DNA from: Bimastos eiseni
Lineage: Eukaryota > Annelida > Clitellata > Crassiclitellata > Lumbricidae
Reading direction: 5' to 3'
Assembly: GCA_959347315.1 (NCBI GenBank)
Contig: OY365814.1
Coordinates: 3,692,116 to 3,756,115, forward strand
DNA length: 64,000 nucleotides
The position numbers and the translations under genes were made by a program. The number at the start of each line of letters is the position of its first letter. Positions within the stretch are counted from its first letter, which is position 1. Positions 1 to 9,920 of the stretch are shown one piece after another. The notes under the pieces are model-generated. The model searched no databases and was not told where the DNA came from. It worked only from the letters and a program-made list of their open reading frames with translations.

Positions 1-21
1 AACAGAGATGGAACGAACGCA

Positions 22-620
22 ATGGAAGGTGATTTAGAAATGTGCGGCAACTCGGTAAAAGGTCTACCGACCGACATTCATCCGCCAGTCTTAGCTAGCC
101 AGGCAGCGAGCTTTGGCCAAGTCGAAACCTTAGTCAACCAAGCGATATCGAATAATACTACCACTGATAACTTGAGAGCAATCATGACTGCAGCACCTAC
201 CATGACTTCTGATACAACGATAATAAACGGTTTAACTAATGAAGCTAGTGCTAGCGATTATCGCAGTGTGCCTGGTCAGGAATCCATCCCATGGAGGGCT
301 TTTCAAAATGCTTATCTCTACCCCCGCATGTGGGTCACTGAAAGGACAAGTAATGTTTTGATACAAATGACCCATTCCTCTGTCAATGTCGGGATTTTAC
401 ATCCTCGCTGGCCGAGAGCAGAACGACCGTATTATTAGTTGGGTAGTTCGAGCTAGTAACGATGGAACAGCCTCTGATGAAATTTTAGTTTCATGGGAAT
501 TCCTCGATTTTGGATTTTTGAAGAAGATTACATTTTCCCCTTCGTCTAATTATAGATATTGGAGATTTCATATTATGTCTTTGAGTCCTAGTGCTGACAC
601 AGCTACCGTCTGCTTTGTTC
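22..620 (+). pseudogene. Fiber-like attachment protein, truncated plus-strand copy
   Basis: This is a partial copy of the leftward fiber-like gene at 5443-6804. It keeps the end of one shaft module (positions 22-160, with a GNSVKGLP-type turn) and a Thr/Ser-rich connector. The start of a beta-rich carbohydrate-binding-like domain follows (FYILAGREQND, then a YRYWRFHI core). The reading frame shifts near 390-400, so two frames are needed. Homology stops near 615, where the sequence abuts an unrelated leftward gene. The upstream part of the shaft may lie outside the window. It is a rearrangement product and probably not expressed. Confidence 0.7.
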
Positions 621-662
621 AATTCCATTTTATAATAACGAAGATTATTTTTAAAATGAAAT

Positions 663-914
663 TCAATTTTTGTCGTAATTCCCATAACATAACGAGTCTC
701 CTTCGTTTATGACGACTGTTCCAAGATCTCTAAAATTCTTAATATCGAGCAAAATTTCTTCCGCGAATCCAGTAACGGTATCGCTTAGCAGGCGACATCC
801 CGCTTCTATAAATTCTGGATGGAGTGAAATTTCACACGATCCTTTCGTCATTCGGACACCTAAGCCTAACGGTAAAACTACGTTTTCTTGTGAACGAATA
901 GTTATCTCTTCTTG
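663..914 (-). pseudogene. Possible dUTPase-like fragment
   Basis: The open leftward frame of about 84 codons starts after a stop near 926 and has no clear ATG at its head; the first ATG is at 851. It opens with an AQEEITI/ENVVLPLGLGVRM-type segment resembling the beta-strands around motif 1 of trimeric dUTPases. It ends with EEILLDIKN...INEGDSL, resembling the GEI...N...I..GD region near motifs 3-4. The central PRSS motif and the Gly-rich C-terminal motif are not visible, so catalytic activity is unlikely. dUTPases occur in several large eukaryotic DNA viruses. The match is by eye and weak; it could be another small beta protein. Confidence 0.3.
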
Positions 915-1233
915 AGCAAAAAACTCTCACCTTAGACCTCCCATTTGTCTTTGCGGTCTACACTTGACATCAGTAGGTATGAAACGCGCTAGCTGACGCA
1001 TTAAACCATAATACACCTATAATCCAATAAAATCAACCAATAATTTGGTTACCGCTTCAAAACTTAATCGCTTCGTACTTGGCCTTAGAGTTGATGAAAT
1101 AAACAACACAGTAGCCTTGGCCTCGACCAACTTCCGTTCTATTTATAGACAGTCGCAACATCGCAACGCCCGTCATAATTGGTGCACAAACCAGATTCTT
1201 TGGTTAAGAAATAAATAAATCCTTTGCTTAAGG
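915..1233. other. Non-coding gap left of the integrase
   Basis: No convincing gene. The stretch lies just past the integrase stop codon and would be the outer flank in the usual Polinton layout, but I see no long inverted match to the other end of the element. Confidence 0.4.
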
Positions 1234-2147
1234 TCATCGCACACCAACCAAGTTTTCAGTATTAATCCAAGAATTAAAAGACTCAGGGTAACCAAACCAT
1301 TTCACTAAAGATTTCTTTCCACGTTTCCTGGTAATCTTTTCTATTCTAAATATCTTTTGTGTTGTCTTCTGTAGCTCCTGTTCATAAAACGAACCCAGTA
1401 TTTTCTCACCATTATATTCAGCAATCTTATAAGTAGGTGGATCTGTGTATTGAATTTGAGTAATAGTAAAAACTTCTTCCTTCCATCTTGGTGTGTATCC
1501 CTTTTCAAATTTGTTCTTTTTCTTAGTTATTCTAATTTTATCACCGATTGAAAACTTCGGCACAATAGGTTCTGAAATCTCATCACCGTATAAATTCATA
1601 AATACAGTCTTTTCATTCACTTTCATACTAGCCTTAGTGGGCGTCATTTTAATGGAAGAATGTCTTGTTTCATTATAATTACTGACCATTTCATCCAACA
1701 CATCGATATATTTTCTAGTTGAATTAGCTGAAAAATACTTAAACATTTTCTCTCGCATTGCTCGGATCCATCTCTCAACGACGCAAGATTTTTCTTCATT
1801 CTCAGTAGAGTACAACTCAACCAAATTCTTTACGTCTTTATTATAGAATTCTTTTCCCTTGTCAACCCAAACCTTGTCTGGCTTTCGACCGCTCTTGAGT
1901 ATCTTCACGAAGCCACTGGCTGTAGATTTTCCACTCTTATTTTTCAATGGAACGATCCAACCATACTTGGAAAATACATCTATGACAGTTAATAGATATT
2001 TTACACCATCGTTATCTTTAGCGAAGGTCTTCATATCGACCAGATCAGCAGCCCAAATTTCATCTATCCCACTAACGTACACCTTCCGTTTTCTAAAATG
2101 CCTTACTATAGGTTTATGTAATTCATCAGCAAGCTCGTCAGTCCATT
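1234..2147 (-). CDS. Polinton retrovirus-type integrase with C-terminal chromodomain
   Basis: A DDE integrase that would insert the element's DNA into the host genome. The catalytic core shows D in ADLVDM, D in WVDKGKEF and E in CVVERW, with the expected spacing. A chromodomain-like tail (KSLVKWFGYPESFNSWI) ends at the stop; such tails in Polintons are thought to guide insertion to marked chromatin. The frame is open from about 2157. The GTG at 2080-2082 is not a likely start, because conserved sequence continues upstream (DELADELHKPIVRHFRKRK). This frame overlaps the end of the PLA2-like gene in the -1 frame, at an A-rich run. No internal stop is visible, so it is the best preserved of the three integrase copies. 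The HHCC zinc-binding N-terminus is not evident. Confidence 0.88.
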
Positions 2148-2681
2148 TCAGATCGGGTTGTAATTTTGAGCTTTTTTTAAACCCATCCCGAGACTTGCTT
2201 TAGTAGATAATATAGGCCTGACTACAGCCCTCTCTATACGTTCTCGTAAGCTACTATTAGGTATATTATTCAAATAATTAATTATTGCTCTATCAGCGAC
2301 ATTCCTATAAGTCGTATCAGTGTGTTGACTGTATGCTAAATCGTGATAATACGCAGCGTTGTCAACCCTATTGATGGGTATGGACCAATCTTTTGGACTA
2401 CCATCGGAATTCAGTCTTAAGTGCAGTCTAGTACCAGGACCAGTAAACTGATGACCCGGAAAATGTATTTCACCCGGAAATTTAGCCCATGGTAATTTAA
2501 TACCGCTTGTAACCGAATTTAGAGATCCGACTAGATCGCCACCTTGTGATGATTTCATGAATTGACACTTTATTTTTCCACAAACACCGCACGTGCCTCT
2601 AAGCAAAGACCTTCCATTCTTTGTTATAACAGTCTGTACGTTTTTAGTTTCAGTATTAGTTTTACACTTTATGCAATACAT
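2148..2681 (-). CDS. Zinc-ribbon plus parvovirus-type phospholipase A2-like protein
   Basis: A 177-residue protein in two parts. Residues 1-45 carry Cys pairs (YCIKCKT and GTCGVCGK), a zinc-ribbon-like fold. Residues 75-130 carry a motif set like the parvoviral VP1 phospholipase A2: HQFTGPGTRL as the calcium-loop-like Gly segment and AAYYHDLAYS as the His-Asp catalytic helix. In parvoviruses this lipase helps capsids leave endosomes, and PLA2 domains are reported in adintoviruses; the role here is inferred. The ATG at 2681 is divergent from the ATPase gene, 26 bp away. The C-terminus runs into the integrase, separated only by frame. The frame is intact. Confidence 0.7.
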   Translation of the reverse strand: MYCIKCKTNTETKNVQTVITKNGRSLLRGTCGVCGKIKCQFMKSSQGGDLVGSLNSVTSGIKLPWAKFPGEIHFPGHQFTGPGTRLHLRLNSDGSPKDWSIPINRVDNAAYYHDLAYSQHTDTTYRNVADRAIINYLNNIPNSSLRERIERAVVRPILSTKASLGMGLKKAQNYNPI

Positions 2682-2707
2682 TTTAAATAGAATGAGATAT
2701 ATTTAAA
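2682..2707. promoter_or_regulatory. Divergent 26 bp promoter-like spacer with two TTTAAA boxes
   Basis: Only 26 bp separate the leftward PLA2-like ATG from the rightward ATPase ATG, and each start codon is directly preceded by TTTAAA. The second Polinton has the same layout at 42028-42052 (25 bp). A box touching the ATG resembles late promoters of poxviruses and other cytoplasmic DNA viruses; the function is inferred. Confidence 0.5.
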
Positions 2708-3485
2708 ATGGAAGCCAAAAATTTATCTTGGAACGGCGCGTTATCTAATAGATTCAATAATCCTCTTTTACTCAGAAGTATAAAAGGATTAATCGTAGGA
2801 AAGTCTGGATGTGGTAAAACGACTCTACTGTTGAACCTACTTTTAAGACCCGGATGGTTAGATTACGACAACTTACAAATGTTCGGCCGGTCTCTCTTTC
2901 AACCAGAGTATGAAATACTAAAAAAAGCATTTGAAGAAAAGCTATCAAAAGAATCCATAATCGGATTATTCGATTGCCAAGACGAGATCATGAGACAAAA
3001 TCTTTCACCGGCAGTTATAGTTGAGGAAATGGCTAAACACTTGATTAAAAAATCTGACATTTCTTTCAAGTTCTTTGAATCAGCAGAAGACGTGCCAGAC
3101 CCGAGAGACTTGAACCGTGACAAGAAAAACTTGATGATTTTCGATGATTTACAGTTAGAAAAGCAGAATAAATGTGAGACCTACTACATTCGAGGAAGGC
3201 ACAGCAACGTTGACTGCTTCTACCTCGCTCAAAATTATTTCAAACTGCCTAGACAGACAATCAGAGAGAATGCAAACTTTATCTGTTTGTTTCCTCAAGA
3301 CCAGAAAAATATTGATCACATATACAACGACCACGCGAGTACAGACATGCCTAAGGATGAGTTTTAAAAAACTATGTCAAAGAGCCTGGAAGTAGCGTCA
3401 CGGCTTTGTAGTGATAGATCAGACTAGCAATAAAAATAACGGCAAGTATAGAAGCGGCTTCGATGAATTCTACATTCCATTATAA
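2708..3485 (+). CDS. FtsK/HerA-type genome-packaging ATPase (A32-like)
   Basis: This would pump viral DNA into capsids. Walker A is GLIVGKSGCGKTT (about residues 28-40) and Walker B is NLMIFDD (about 140-146). A conserved block around CETYYIRGRHSNVDCFYLAQNY follows, as expected for the A32-like family. The first frame stops at 3367 after KDEF. The conserved C-terminus continues in another frame (FKKLCQRAW), then hits a TAG before the last section, which ends at 3485. So there is one frameshift and one nonsense codon near the C-terminus, and the core is intact. The start codon follows a TTTAAA box. The penton-like gene starts 23 bp downstream. Confidence 0.85.
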
Positions 3486-3508
3486 ATAAATCTTTTGCTA
3501 ATTTAAAA

Positions 3509-4309
3509 ATGGAATCACTTCTACAAAAGATTGCAGACAATACCGAAAGGATCGCTCGTTACACGGGGCCAAAGTCTTCGTTTTACATATTATTAAGTGG
3601 CAAGACTTCAAGAATAAGGACGCAGTTCAATCCACTGATACAGTTCGAAAAAGATAAAACGTACGAGATGGTTCTTGTCAATCTGGAAACATATTATTCA
3701 TTCCCAAACATCGACGCGACTAATAACACCTTTACGTATTCGCTTATACCGAAAGATGGGGAGGGGGTCTGGGAAACTATAACCATCCCTGAAGGCTGCT
3801 ATGAAATTACGGATATTAACGAATACGTGCAGAGAAGCATGAAAGAAAGGAGGCATTATGATGCGGCTAACGAAGAATATAATATTAAGATAGAAGCAAA
3901 TAGCAATACGTTGAAAACAGCTATGCAAATAGGGGAGAGTTACATGGTGGATTTTAGGCTGGGTAACTCTATCGGGAAAGTCCTAGGTTTCAATAGTTGG
4001 CTATTTACCGAGGGATACATCGAATCGCAAAATATAGTAGACATAATGAGTGTTACTAATCTGTGGGTAACGAGCGATATCATCGGAGCGTCCTAAAACA
4101 ACGGAAATACAGATAATATTATTTATTCCTTCTTCCCGAATGTAGGGCCAGGGTATAAGATAATTGAAACGCCGAAAAATTTGATATTTCTTCCAATCAC
4201 CCTATCCACGATTTCGGCAATGGAAACGACTCTCACAGATCAGAATGGTAAACTAATTAATCTACGGGGTGAGGAATTATCGATACGGTTTCAAATAAGA
4301 GAAGCTTAA
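3509..4309 (+). CDS. Penton-like minor capsid protein, one nonsense codon
   Basis: A 266-codon frame with a single in-frame TAA at 4094-4096, where the other copies read Tyr; otherwise it is open to the final TAA at 4307-4309. The product is beta-rich. It lies between the ATPase and the core protein, the usual place of the Polinton minor capsid (single jelly-roll, penton) gene. The C-terminal block NLIFLPITLSTI...LINLRGEELSIRF is strongly conserved in all three copies in this window. Family assignment rests on gene order and on general similarity to adintovirus/Polinton penton proteins. The upstream sequence contains TATAAATAAA and AATTTAAAA just before the ATG. Confidence 0.6.
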
Positions 4310-4320
4310 AAAATTTTTAA

Positions 4321-4332
4321 GTTTTATATAAA
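4321..4332 (+). promoter_or_regulatory. TTTTATATAAA box abutting the core-protein start codon
   Basis: The TATATAAA box runs directly into the ATG at 4333. The same box precedes the other two copies of this gene (9898-9910 on the minus strand; 43609-43620, with AAG for AAA). Confidence 0.5.
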
Positions 4333-4850
4333 ATGACTCGATACACAGACCACAAAGTCAATATTTCAGAAGGACAAAAAGATCAAATTAAAAGAGCGCT
4401 ACAAGCGGAAACAAGCGTAAGCATCAAACAAAGTCACAACGATTTAAACGGTGTGCATATGTTAGCTCTTACCCAAGCACAATTCAATAAATTAGCTAAG
4501 GCGTATCAGGAGGGGAAAGGCGTGACTATAAAAATGAGTGAAACACAATTAAAACATAACGCTAAAGTTGAAGGAGGCTTTATAGGCACCATTTTACCGT
4601 TACTGGCAACTATGGGTAAATTTATGCTATCGAGCGTGTTACCGAGCTTCGCAACGGGTGCTTTAACTGGAATAGGCGCAGCGGCGGGTTCTAAAGTAAT
4701 TGATAAAGTCACCGGAACGGGCGGGGCTATATATATCTCAATAGTCGAGGTAAAAACTACAAGATAGTGCAACAAGGGCAGGGTCTATACGTGAAGCCAT
4801 ACCAAAGATCTGGATTAAATGGTGTAGGAGAAGGTCTGTATCAGCAATAT
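4333..4850 (+). CDS. Membrane-active core protein resembling adenovirus pX/pVI type
   Basis: The first frame runs 4333-4767. Residues 1-75 are charged (VNISEGQKDQIKRALQ, then LTQAQFNKLAKAYQEGKG). Residues 78-125 form a Gly/Ala/Leu-rich hydrophobic stretch beginning GGFIGTILPLLATMG. This bipartite shape resembles adenovirus core proteins with membrane-active segments, and similar virion core proteins are known in adintoviruses. A two-base insertion in a TA run near 4730 shifts the frame (compare the copy at 9550-9897). The original tail, rich in Gly, Tyr and Leu, continues in another frame to about 4845, where the gene is cut by the junction with the leftward gene. Confidence 0.5.
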
Positions 4851-5384
4851 GAATATACTGCATGTTAAATCTAGCATGACCCGGCATGGGGTGGATATTA
4901 GTGTTAGGGGGTCGATGAGATGATCGTTTGTATCATAAAATCCGGTTGTTATATTAGTTGATTTATAAGCAGTTAACAATTTCGGGTACATCTTTGGCGG
5001 TTCGTCTTCCTTTTGATAAAAGATAGACATTTGTTCAACCTCGTATTTCTTACTCATACCCGCCTCAAGCAGATAATCTTGAATGCGTTTTAAAATACTT
5101 TCAAACATACCGATAGTCTTCAATTCTTTCTCAGTCGGTTCCAAATATCTATCATACATCATTACTGGTATGCTATAACCAACAATAGGGCCATCGGTTC
5201 TACCAAAACCATAATCTGGTGATATACCCCAACTTTTTAATGTTGGGGTTTTGATATGAAAATCACCTTCAACGCCGCTCGGGTATATATATTTAATTCG
5301 AATTCGTTGACCAAAGTTGTTCGTCTTATTCTCGACTTTAAAGATCATTTTATCCGGATTAAACGTTTCGTGTGTGACACTCAT
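4815..5384 (-). CDS. Conserved Polinton-type protein of unknown function (DUF-like)
   Basis: A 189-residue frame opening with an ATG just downstream of a TATATAAAA box on its strand. It is rich in beta and aromatic residues (NNFGQRIRIKYIYPSGVEGD, then LKSWGIS and GYSIPVMMYDR). It reminds me of a protein family found in Polintons and some nucleocytoplasmic large DNA viruses (DUF2738/DUF5871-like), but I cannot confirm this. The last 20 residues or so look foreign, because the frame runs through the junction near 4845 into sequence complementary to the core gene. A single-stranded DNA-binding or virion role is possible and not shown. Confidence 0.45.
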   Translation of the reverse strand: MSVTHETFNPDKMIFKVENKTNNFGQRIRIKYIYPSGVEGDFHIKTPTLKSWGISPDYGFGRTDGPIVGYSIPVMMYDRYLEPTEKELKTIGMFESILKRIQDYLLEAGMSKKYEVEQMSIFYQKEDEPPKMYPKLLTAYKSTNITTGFYDTNDHLIDPLTLISTPCRVMLDLTCSIFILLIQTFSYTI

Positions 5385-5442
5385 TTTCCTTTTATATAGA
5401 AAGTATTTTCTTTAAGCTAAAATATTAAAATAATTTTTTTAT

Positions 5443-6804
5443 TTAATCATCGTACACGAATAATTGCATCACGCTTAATCCATGCTTGACCGAATCAGTC
5501 TGGGAGTAGAGTAGCATATAGGTTGTATATTTTACTACTGAATCGATTAAAAATTCTTGGTAAGTATTTCCTAAAAAAATGTCTAAAGGCGCTGTGTAAA
5601 TAGTAACCCTTTGTCCTTCAAAATTGTAAGCGATTATACTCCAGCGGGCTAACCCCACCTGGTTATTTTTCCTTCCTTTCAAACCGATCTTCCAGATTCT
5701 CACTGCGGTTGGGCATGTGATAGATATCCACGATTCAGTGTGAACGTTACCATCAGACACCCATTCCCCGTCGTCTTTGAACGCGCAAAAGGCTTTGTTA
5801 ATTTGAACTGCTGAACTGGCATTCGCTTGAAAACCATAATTACTAGTATCAAAACATAGGCTCGGTACGTAACCGATGTGACATTTTCTTCCAAGCGTGT
5901 AATCAGGTAGCGTTGGAATCCATCGTAGTAGGGAGACGGCGGCTGTTTCAGCACTAGGACTCATAGATATAATATGAAATCTCCAATATCTATAATTAGA
6001 CGAAGGGAGAAATGTAATCTTCTTCAAATGTCTAAAATCGGTGACTTCCCATGAAACTAAAATTTCAGTAAAGGCTGTTCCATCGTTACTAGCTCGAACT
6101 ACCCAACCAGTAATACGGTCGTTCTGCTCTCGGCCAGCGAGGATGTAAAATCTCAACATTGACAGAGGAATGGGGTACTTCATATGTATCCAAACACCAC
6201 TTGACCTTTCAGCGACCCACATGCGGGGGTAGAGATAAGTATTTTAAAAAGCCCTCCATGGGTGGGTGGGATTCTTGACCAGGCACACTGCGATAATCGC
6301 TAGCATTAACTTCATAAGTTAAACCGCTTATTATCGTTGTATCAGAAGTCATGGTAGGCGCTGAGGTCATGAATGCTCTCAAGTCATCAATGGTAGTATT
6401 ATTCGATATCGCTTGGTTGACTAAGGTTTCGACTTGACCAAAACTCACGGCCTGGCTAGCTAAGAGAGGTGGATGAATGTTGGTATACCTTTTATTGTGA
6501 TGCCACTCATTTCCAAATCACTACCCATCTCGTTCGTTCCATCTCGTTTTAGAAAGGTATTACTCGCTTGGTTGACTAAGGTTTCAACTTGGCCAAAGCT
6601 CGCGGCCTGGCTAGCTAAGACTGGCGGATGAATGTCGGTCGGTAGACCTTTTATCGAGTGACCATTCATATTCAAATCACCATCCATTTCGTTCGTTCCA
6701 TCTCGTTTTAGAAAGGTATTGCTGGCTTGAGATAGAGTAACACCTCCAGACACTATTCTTTCAACTGAAGCAGTATCAGTTCGTCCAAATTTATCGACAG
6801 GCAT
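5443..6804 (-). pseudogene. Fiber-like attachment protein with tandem galactose-binding-like domains
   Basis: The protein starts MPVDKFGRTD at 6804. Two near-identical shaft modules follow, each reading NTFLKRDGTNEM, D/S-DL-M-G-IKG(L/I)P, then ASFGQVETLVNQ in the first. This pattern is known from phage and viral fiber shafts (net MNGN..I..LP turns). After frame changes near 6470 and 6230 comes a beta-rich C-terminus (5443-6222, 259 residues) with two similar halves. The first half has GREQND, LVSWE and YRYWRFHI; the second has HTESWISI, RIWKIGLKGR and QLFVYDD. This is the look of discoidin/F5-8C-type galactose-binding folds. A role in host attachment is inferred. At least two frame breaks are present. 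A plus-strand fragment lies at 22-620 and a truncated copy at 46477-46782. Confidence 0.6.
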
Positions 6805-6826
6805 GTTTTTAAATAGGTGATATTAT

Positions 6827-7252
6827 TTAATGTAAATCGTTTATGACTTCTTGAAATTTACAACCATCGTTCATCGTCTTCTTCAATACGTGCAGGCATA
6901 AATGACCACAATACACTTGAGCGTCTCGTTGTATTCGCTCACTGTTGTAAAACAGCGGTCTTTGTAGATATTTTATAAATTCCAAAGGAGGAGGTAGGCC
7001 ATAGCTGTCGAAATAAAGTTTATCATGAGCCCGCTTGATCCAACACGTAAAATGCGTTCCTTTACCATCAGAATCGTCCAGATTAAAGATACCACACTCG
7101 TTCGCTCTCGGTTTTTTAGGCAGCTCGTCTCTTAGAAATACTCCTCTGAAATTATTGATGTTTAGTTTCTTAGCCGCTTCGATTAGATCCACGTTCGATA
7201 AAGCAATATTAGGTAGCGTAACACCCTCAACATCGATTTTTTTAGTATTCAT
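6827..7252 (-). CDS. Adenain-like cysteine protease (Polinton PRO)
   Basis: An intact 141-codon frame. In the adenovirus protease family, a His-Asp/Glu-Cys triad matures capsid proteins. The visible residues are His in GTHFTCWIK, Asp in YFDSYGLPPP and Cys in CGHLCLHVL, in the right order and spacing. The length suits the short Polinton members. It sits between the fiber-like gene and PolB, all leftward, with a TAATATAAA box directly before the ATG. The second copy at 46805-47224 is also intact, so this is the best preserved gene of both elements. Confidence 0.88.
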   Translation of the reverse strand: MNTKKIDVEGVTLPNIALSNVDLIEAAKKLNINNFRGVFLRDELPKKPRANECGIFNLDDSDGKGTHFTCWIKRAHDKLYFDSYGLPPPLEFIKYLQRPLFYNSERIQRDAQVYCGHLCLHVLKKTMNDGCKFQEVINDLH

Positions 7253-7253
7253 T

Positions 7254-9540
7254 TTATATTAGAGAATAATGCCCATATGCTAACGTGCGGATACCATATT
7301 GCTGAATCACTCGTTTGTCATCTTCCGCTGAGAGGGCCACCTTGTTAACTTCCTCGGTATAGATATCGTGAAGGTGGGATCGAATGACATTCATCTTTCT
7401 CGATTGTTCTCTCTTGGTGAATAAGCAATCTTTGTAGTCTTCGTGAGTGATAGATTTCTTGACGACATTCTTCTTAACGCCTTTACATTTCTTGTGGTCC
7501 ACTCCAGCCATCTTGTACGAATACAGTTTTGATCTTAAACCTACAAACTCTTCAATCTGTTTACCAGCTGCTTAGTCTTTGAACATGCCAATGACCTTTT
7601 TATTGATGCCTGCTTCTATACCAGAGGGGTGGTCTTTAGGATAGTCGCTAGTGTCGAACCTGTTTATAATGTCAGGTGCTATATCGCTATAGAAGTCTTC
7701 GGTCTTAATTTCGTAGGCCATAGAATCTGTATATGTAAAAAGTAACTTTGCTCTATCTTTATAGATTTTCTTGATGTAATTATAATGAAAGTCGTACATT
7801 ATAGTTTTACTCAAGTCTAAAATACACATACCAAGATATACAGGCTTATTGTAATATAGCTTCGTCCGTTTCATATGAATGGCAATTAGGTTTTCATCAA
7901 AAATAGTTCGAGAGACGTAGCTCGTTCTCGCTGCTAGTTTTAGGGCTTGCTTCTCGCTGGAAACCAGTTTTATATCTACCCGAGCCTCTGTGTTCTCCAA
8001 AGTTTTTCCAGATACACTATTATTCATTAGTTTGAAAAAGTCTTTCTCGAAATCGTTGGTGGCTTTCGTCCTCTGGTTGGTATTTAGATCGATATACTTT
8101 ATCAGCCAGGCGCTTTCTTCAAATTTAATTCCAGGATGAATTTTGGTAATCTTCAAACCTAGGCTTTCATACAGCTTTAAATTTTCGTAATGAACGATAT
8201 ATTTTACTTTATCATTCAAGTTCGGAATGAGTTTAGGTACAGTTGAAGATCCGGGTGTAATATTCTCAAGGGCAAGAGGATAATCGTTGTGAAGATCGTG
8301 CAAATTTTTCAGATATTCCAAGTCGACTTCTAATATACACGGTATTGATCTCCAGTCGTTTAGCTCATCATTACCCATCCACTGGAACCCGTGAGTTGGT
8401 AGATTCTTACACATTGCCCATCCGTACAGGTTGTTGGCGTCTAAATAGGTTATAAATGTTGGGGGCTTGCTATCGTCAAACGATGGCATATACTTATTAT
8501 TTGCCTGTCCATAACGATGTGAAATGGTGCTAACACCGCCTCTTATCCCATGCTTAACCATTAGTATCATATTGTAATCACTCAACAGCTCCAGCTCTAT
8601 TCCAGTCAACTTTAGTGCGGCGTCCCAAGCAATGCCTGGAGAAGTATAATACCAGGCGGGATCTAGGCCATAGTTCTCACTGCAGACGTCTCTAAAATTC
8701 TCAAAGACATCGGCGAGCAAGAGAACATCACTCACGTTATATAAATCGTGGTATTCTCTAAACGTTTTGAATCCGAATTCATTCCATACCACCCGTGCAT
8801 GGTTGTAGTCTTCATCGCTAATGTCCGAGTCGTTAAGTCTCGACTAGAATGCTGACTTTGGTGGCAGTTCTGTTTCGTTCAAGCGGTCGATGGAATTAAT
8901 AAAATCGTAAGTATAGACATCTTTTCTAAGTAGGAGATCGAGCTGATTACCAAGATAGTGCTTGCTTAGATTCTTACACTGATCTTTGCTTAGGCTCCTC
9001 GATAAATCATCGAGACTCGAAGTCATGAATCTAAAACTATCGATGAAACGTAATTCACGTTTAACCTCTACTGCCTTATTTTCTTTATTTACAAACTTAT
9101 CGACTACAACCTCTCTACTAAATGAGATGTACTTTTCTTAGTTGCAGGGAATGCAGTTAATCTTTTCGTTATCATCACCTCGTAATTTCTTTACGAATAG
9201 ATGACTGTCATAACCGGAAAAATTATGAAATAGTACTGGAATAAATTTGGGGACTTTATAGTTTAGATTACAGTTTTTATGAGCGGCGTCTCTATATTTT
9301 CCAGTTAAATGACAGTGGTCTCTTACTCGATCATCACCCAGTTCGCCTTCACAAATGTGACAAACAGCAGCCGAGTCATAAAGCGCCTGATCTTCCTTAC
9401 CGAATATCATTTTCTTTGGAAATTTAAATCGTTTATAAATATCTTTTATATTATCTATAAGAGTGTCTATGAATATCTGTGCTACATCGTCGTCTTCGTT
9501 CTCTGCTGTGAAAGTCACCGGATCTTGTGAATACAGATCA
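7254..9540 (-). pseudogene. Protein-primed family B DNA polymerase, N-terminus lost
   Basis: Would replicate the element with a protein primer. From the N-terminal side there is an HNH/endonuclease-VII-like zinc segment (CHICEGELGDDRVRDHCHLTG), then an Exo II-like HNFSGYDSHLF. Polymerase motif A follows (TYLDANNLYGWAM), then motif B (KLMNNSVSGKT) and a motif C region reading FTYTDS where DTDS is expected. Stops fall near 9138, 8844 and 7572, and the C-terminal 85 residues are open to 7254. The Exo I part is missing because the gene is joined near 9535 to an inverted core-protein copy. The changed motif C residue alone would probably abolish catalysis. Confidence 0.88.
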
Positions 9541-9549
9541 TAGTTTTTA

Positions 9550-9897
9550 CCTCGACTATTGAGATATATAGCCCCGCCCGTTCCGGTGACTTGATCAATG
9601 ACTTTAGAACCCGCCGCTGCGCCTATTCCAGTTAAAGCACCCGTTGCTAAAGCCTCCTTCGACTTTATCGTTATGAATTAATTGTGTTTTACACATTTTT
9701 ATAGTCACATTTTTCCCATCCTGATGCTCTTTAGCTAGTTTATTGAGTTGTGCTTGGGTAAGAGCTAACACGTGCTCTCCGTTTAAATCGTTGTGACTTT
9801 GTTTGATGCTTACGCTTGTTTCCGCTTGTAGCGCTCTTTTAATTTGATCTTTTTGTCCTTCTGAAATATTGACTTTGTGGTCTGTGTATCGAGTCAT
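9550..9897 (-). pseudogene. Core (pX-like) protein, inverted second copy
   Basis: This starts with the same residues as the gene at 4333 and reads to KVEGG. A deletion of about 80 bases then removes most of the hydrophobic segment and shifts the frame. The remaining GALTGIGAAAGSKVIDQVTGTGG part continues in another frame to about 9545, where it runs straight into PolB. It is preceded on its strand by the same TATATAAA box. It marks the inverted half of the composite element. Confidence 0.65.
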
Positions 9898-9920
9898 TTT
9901 ATATAAAACTTAATAAATTT

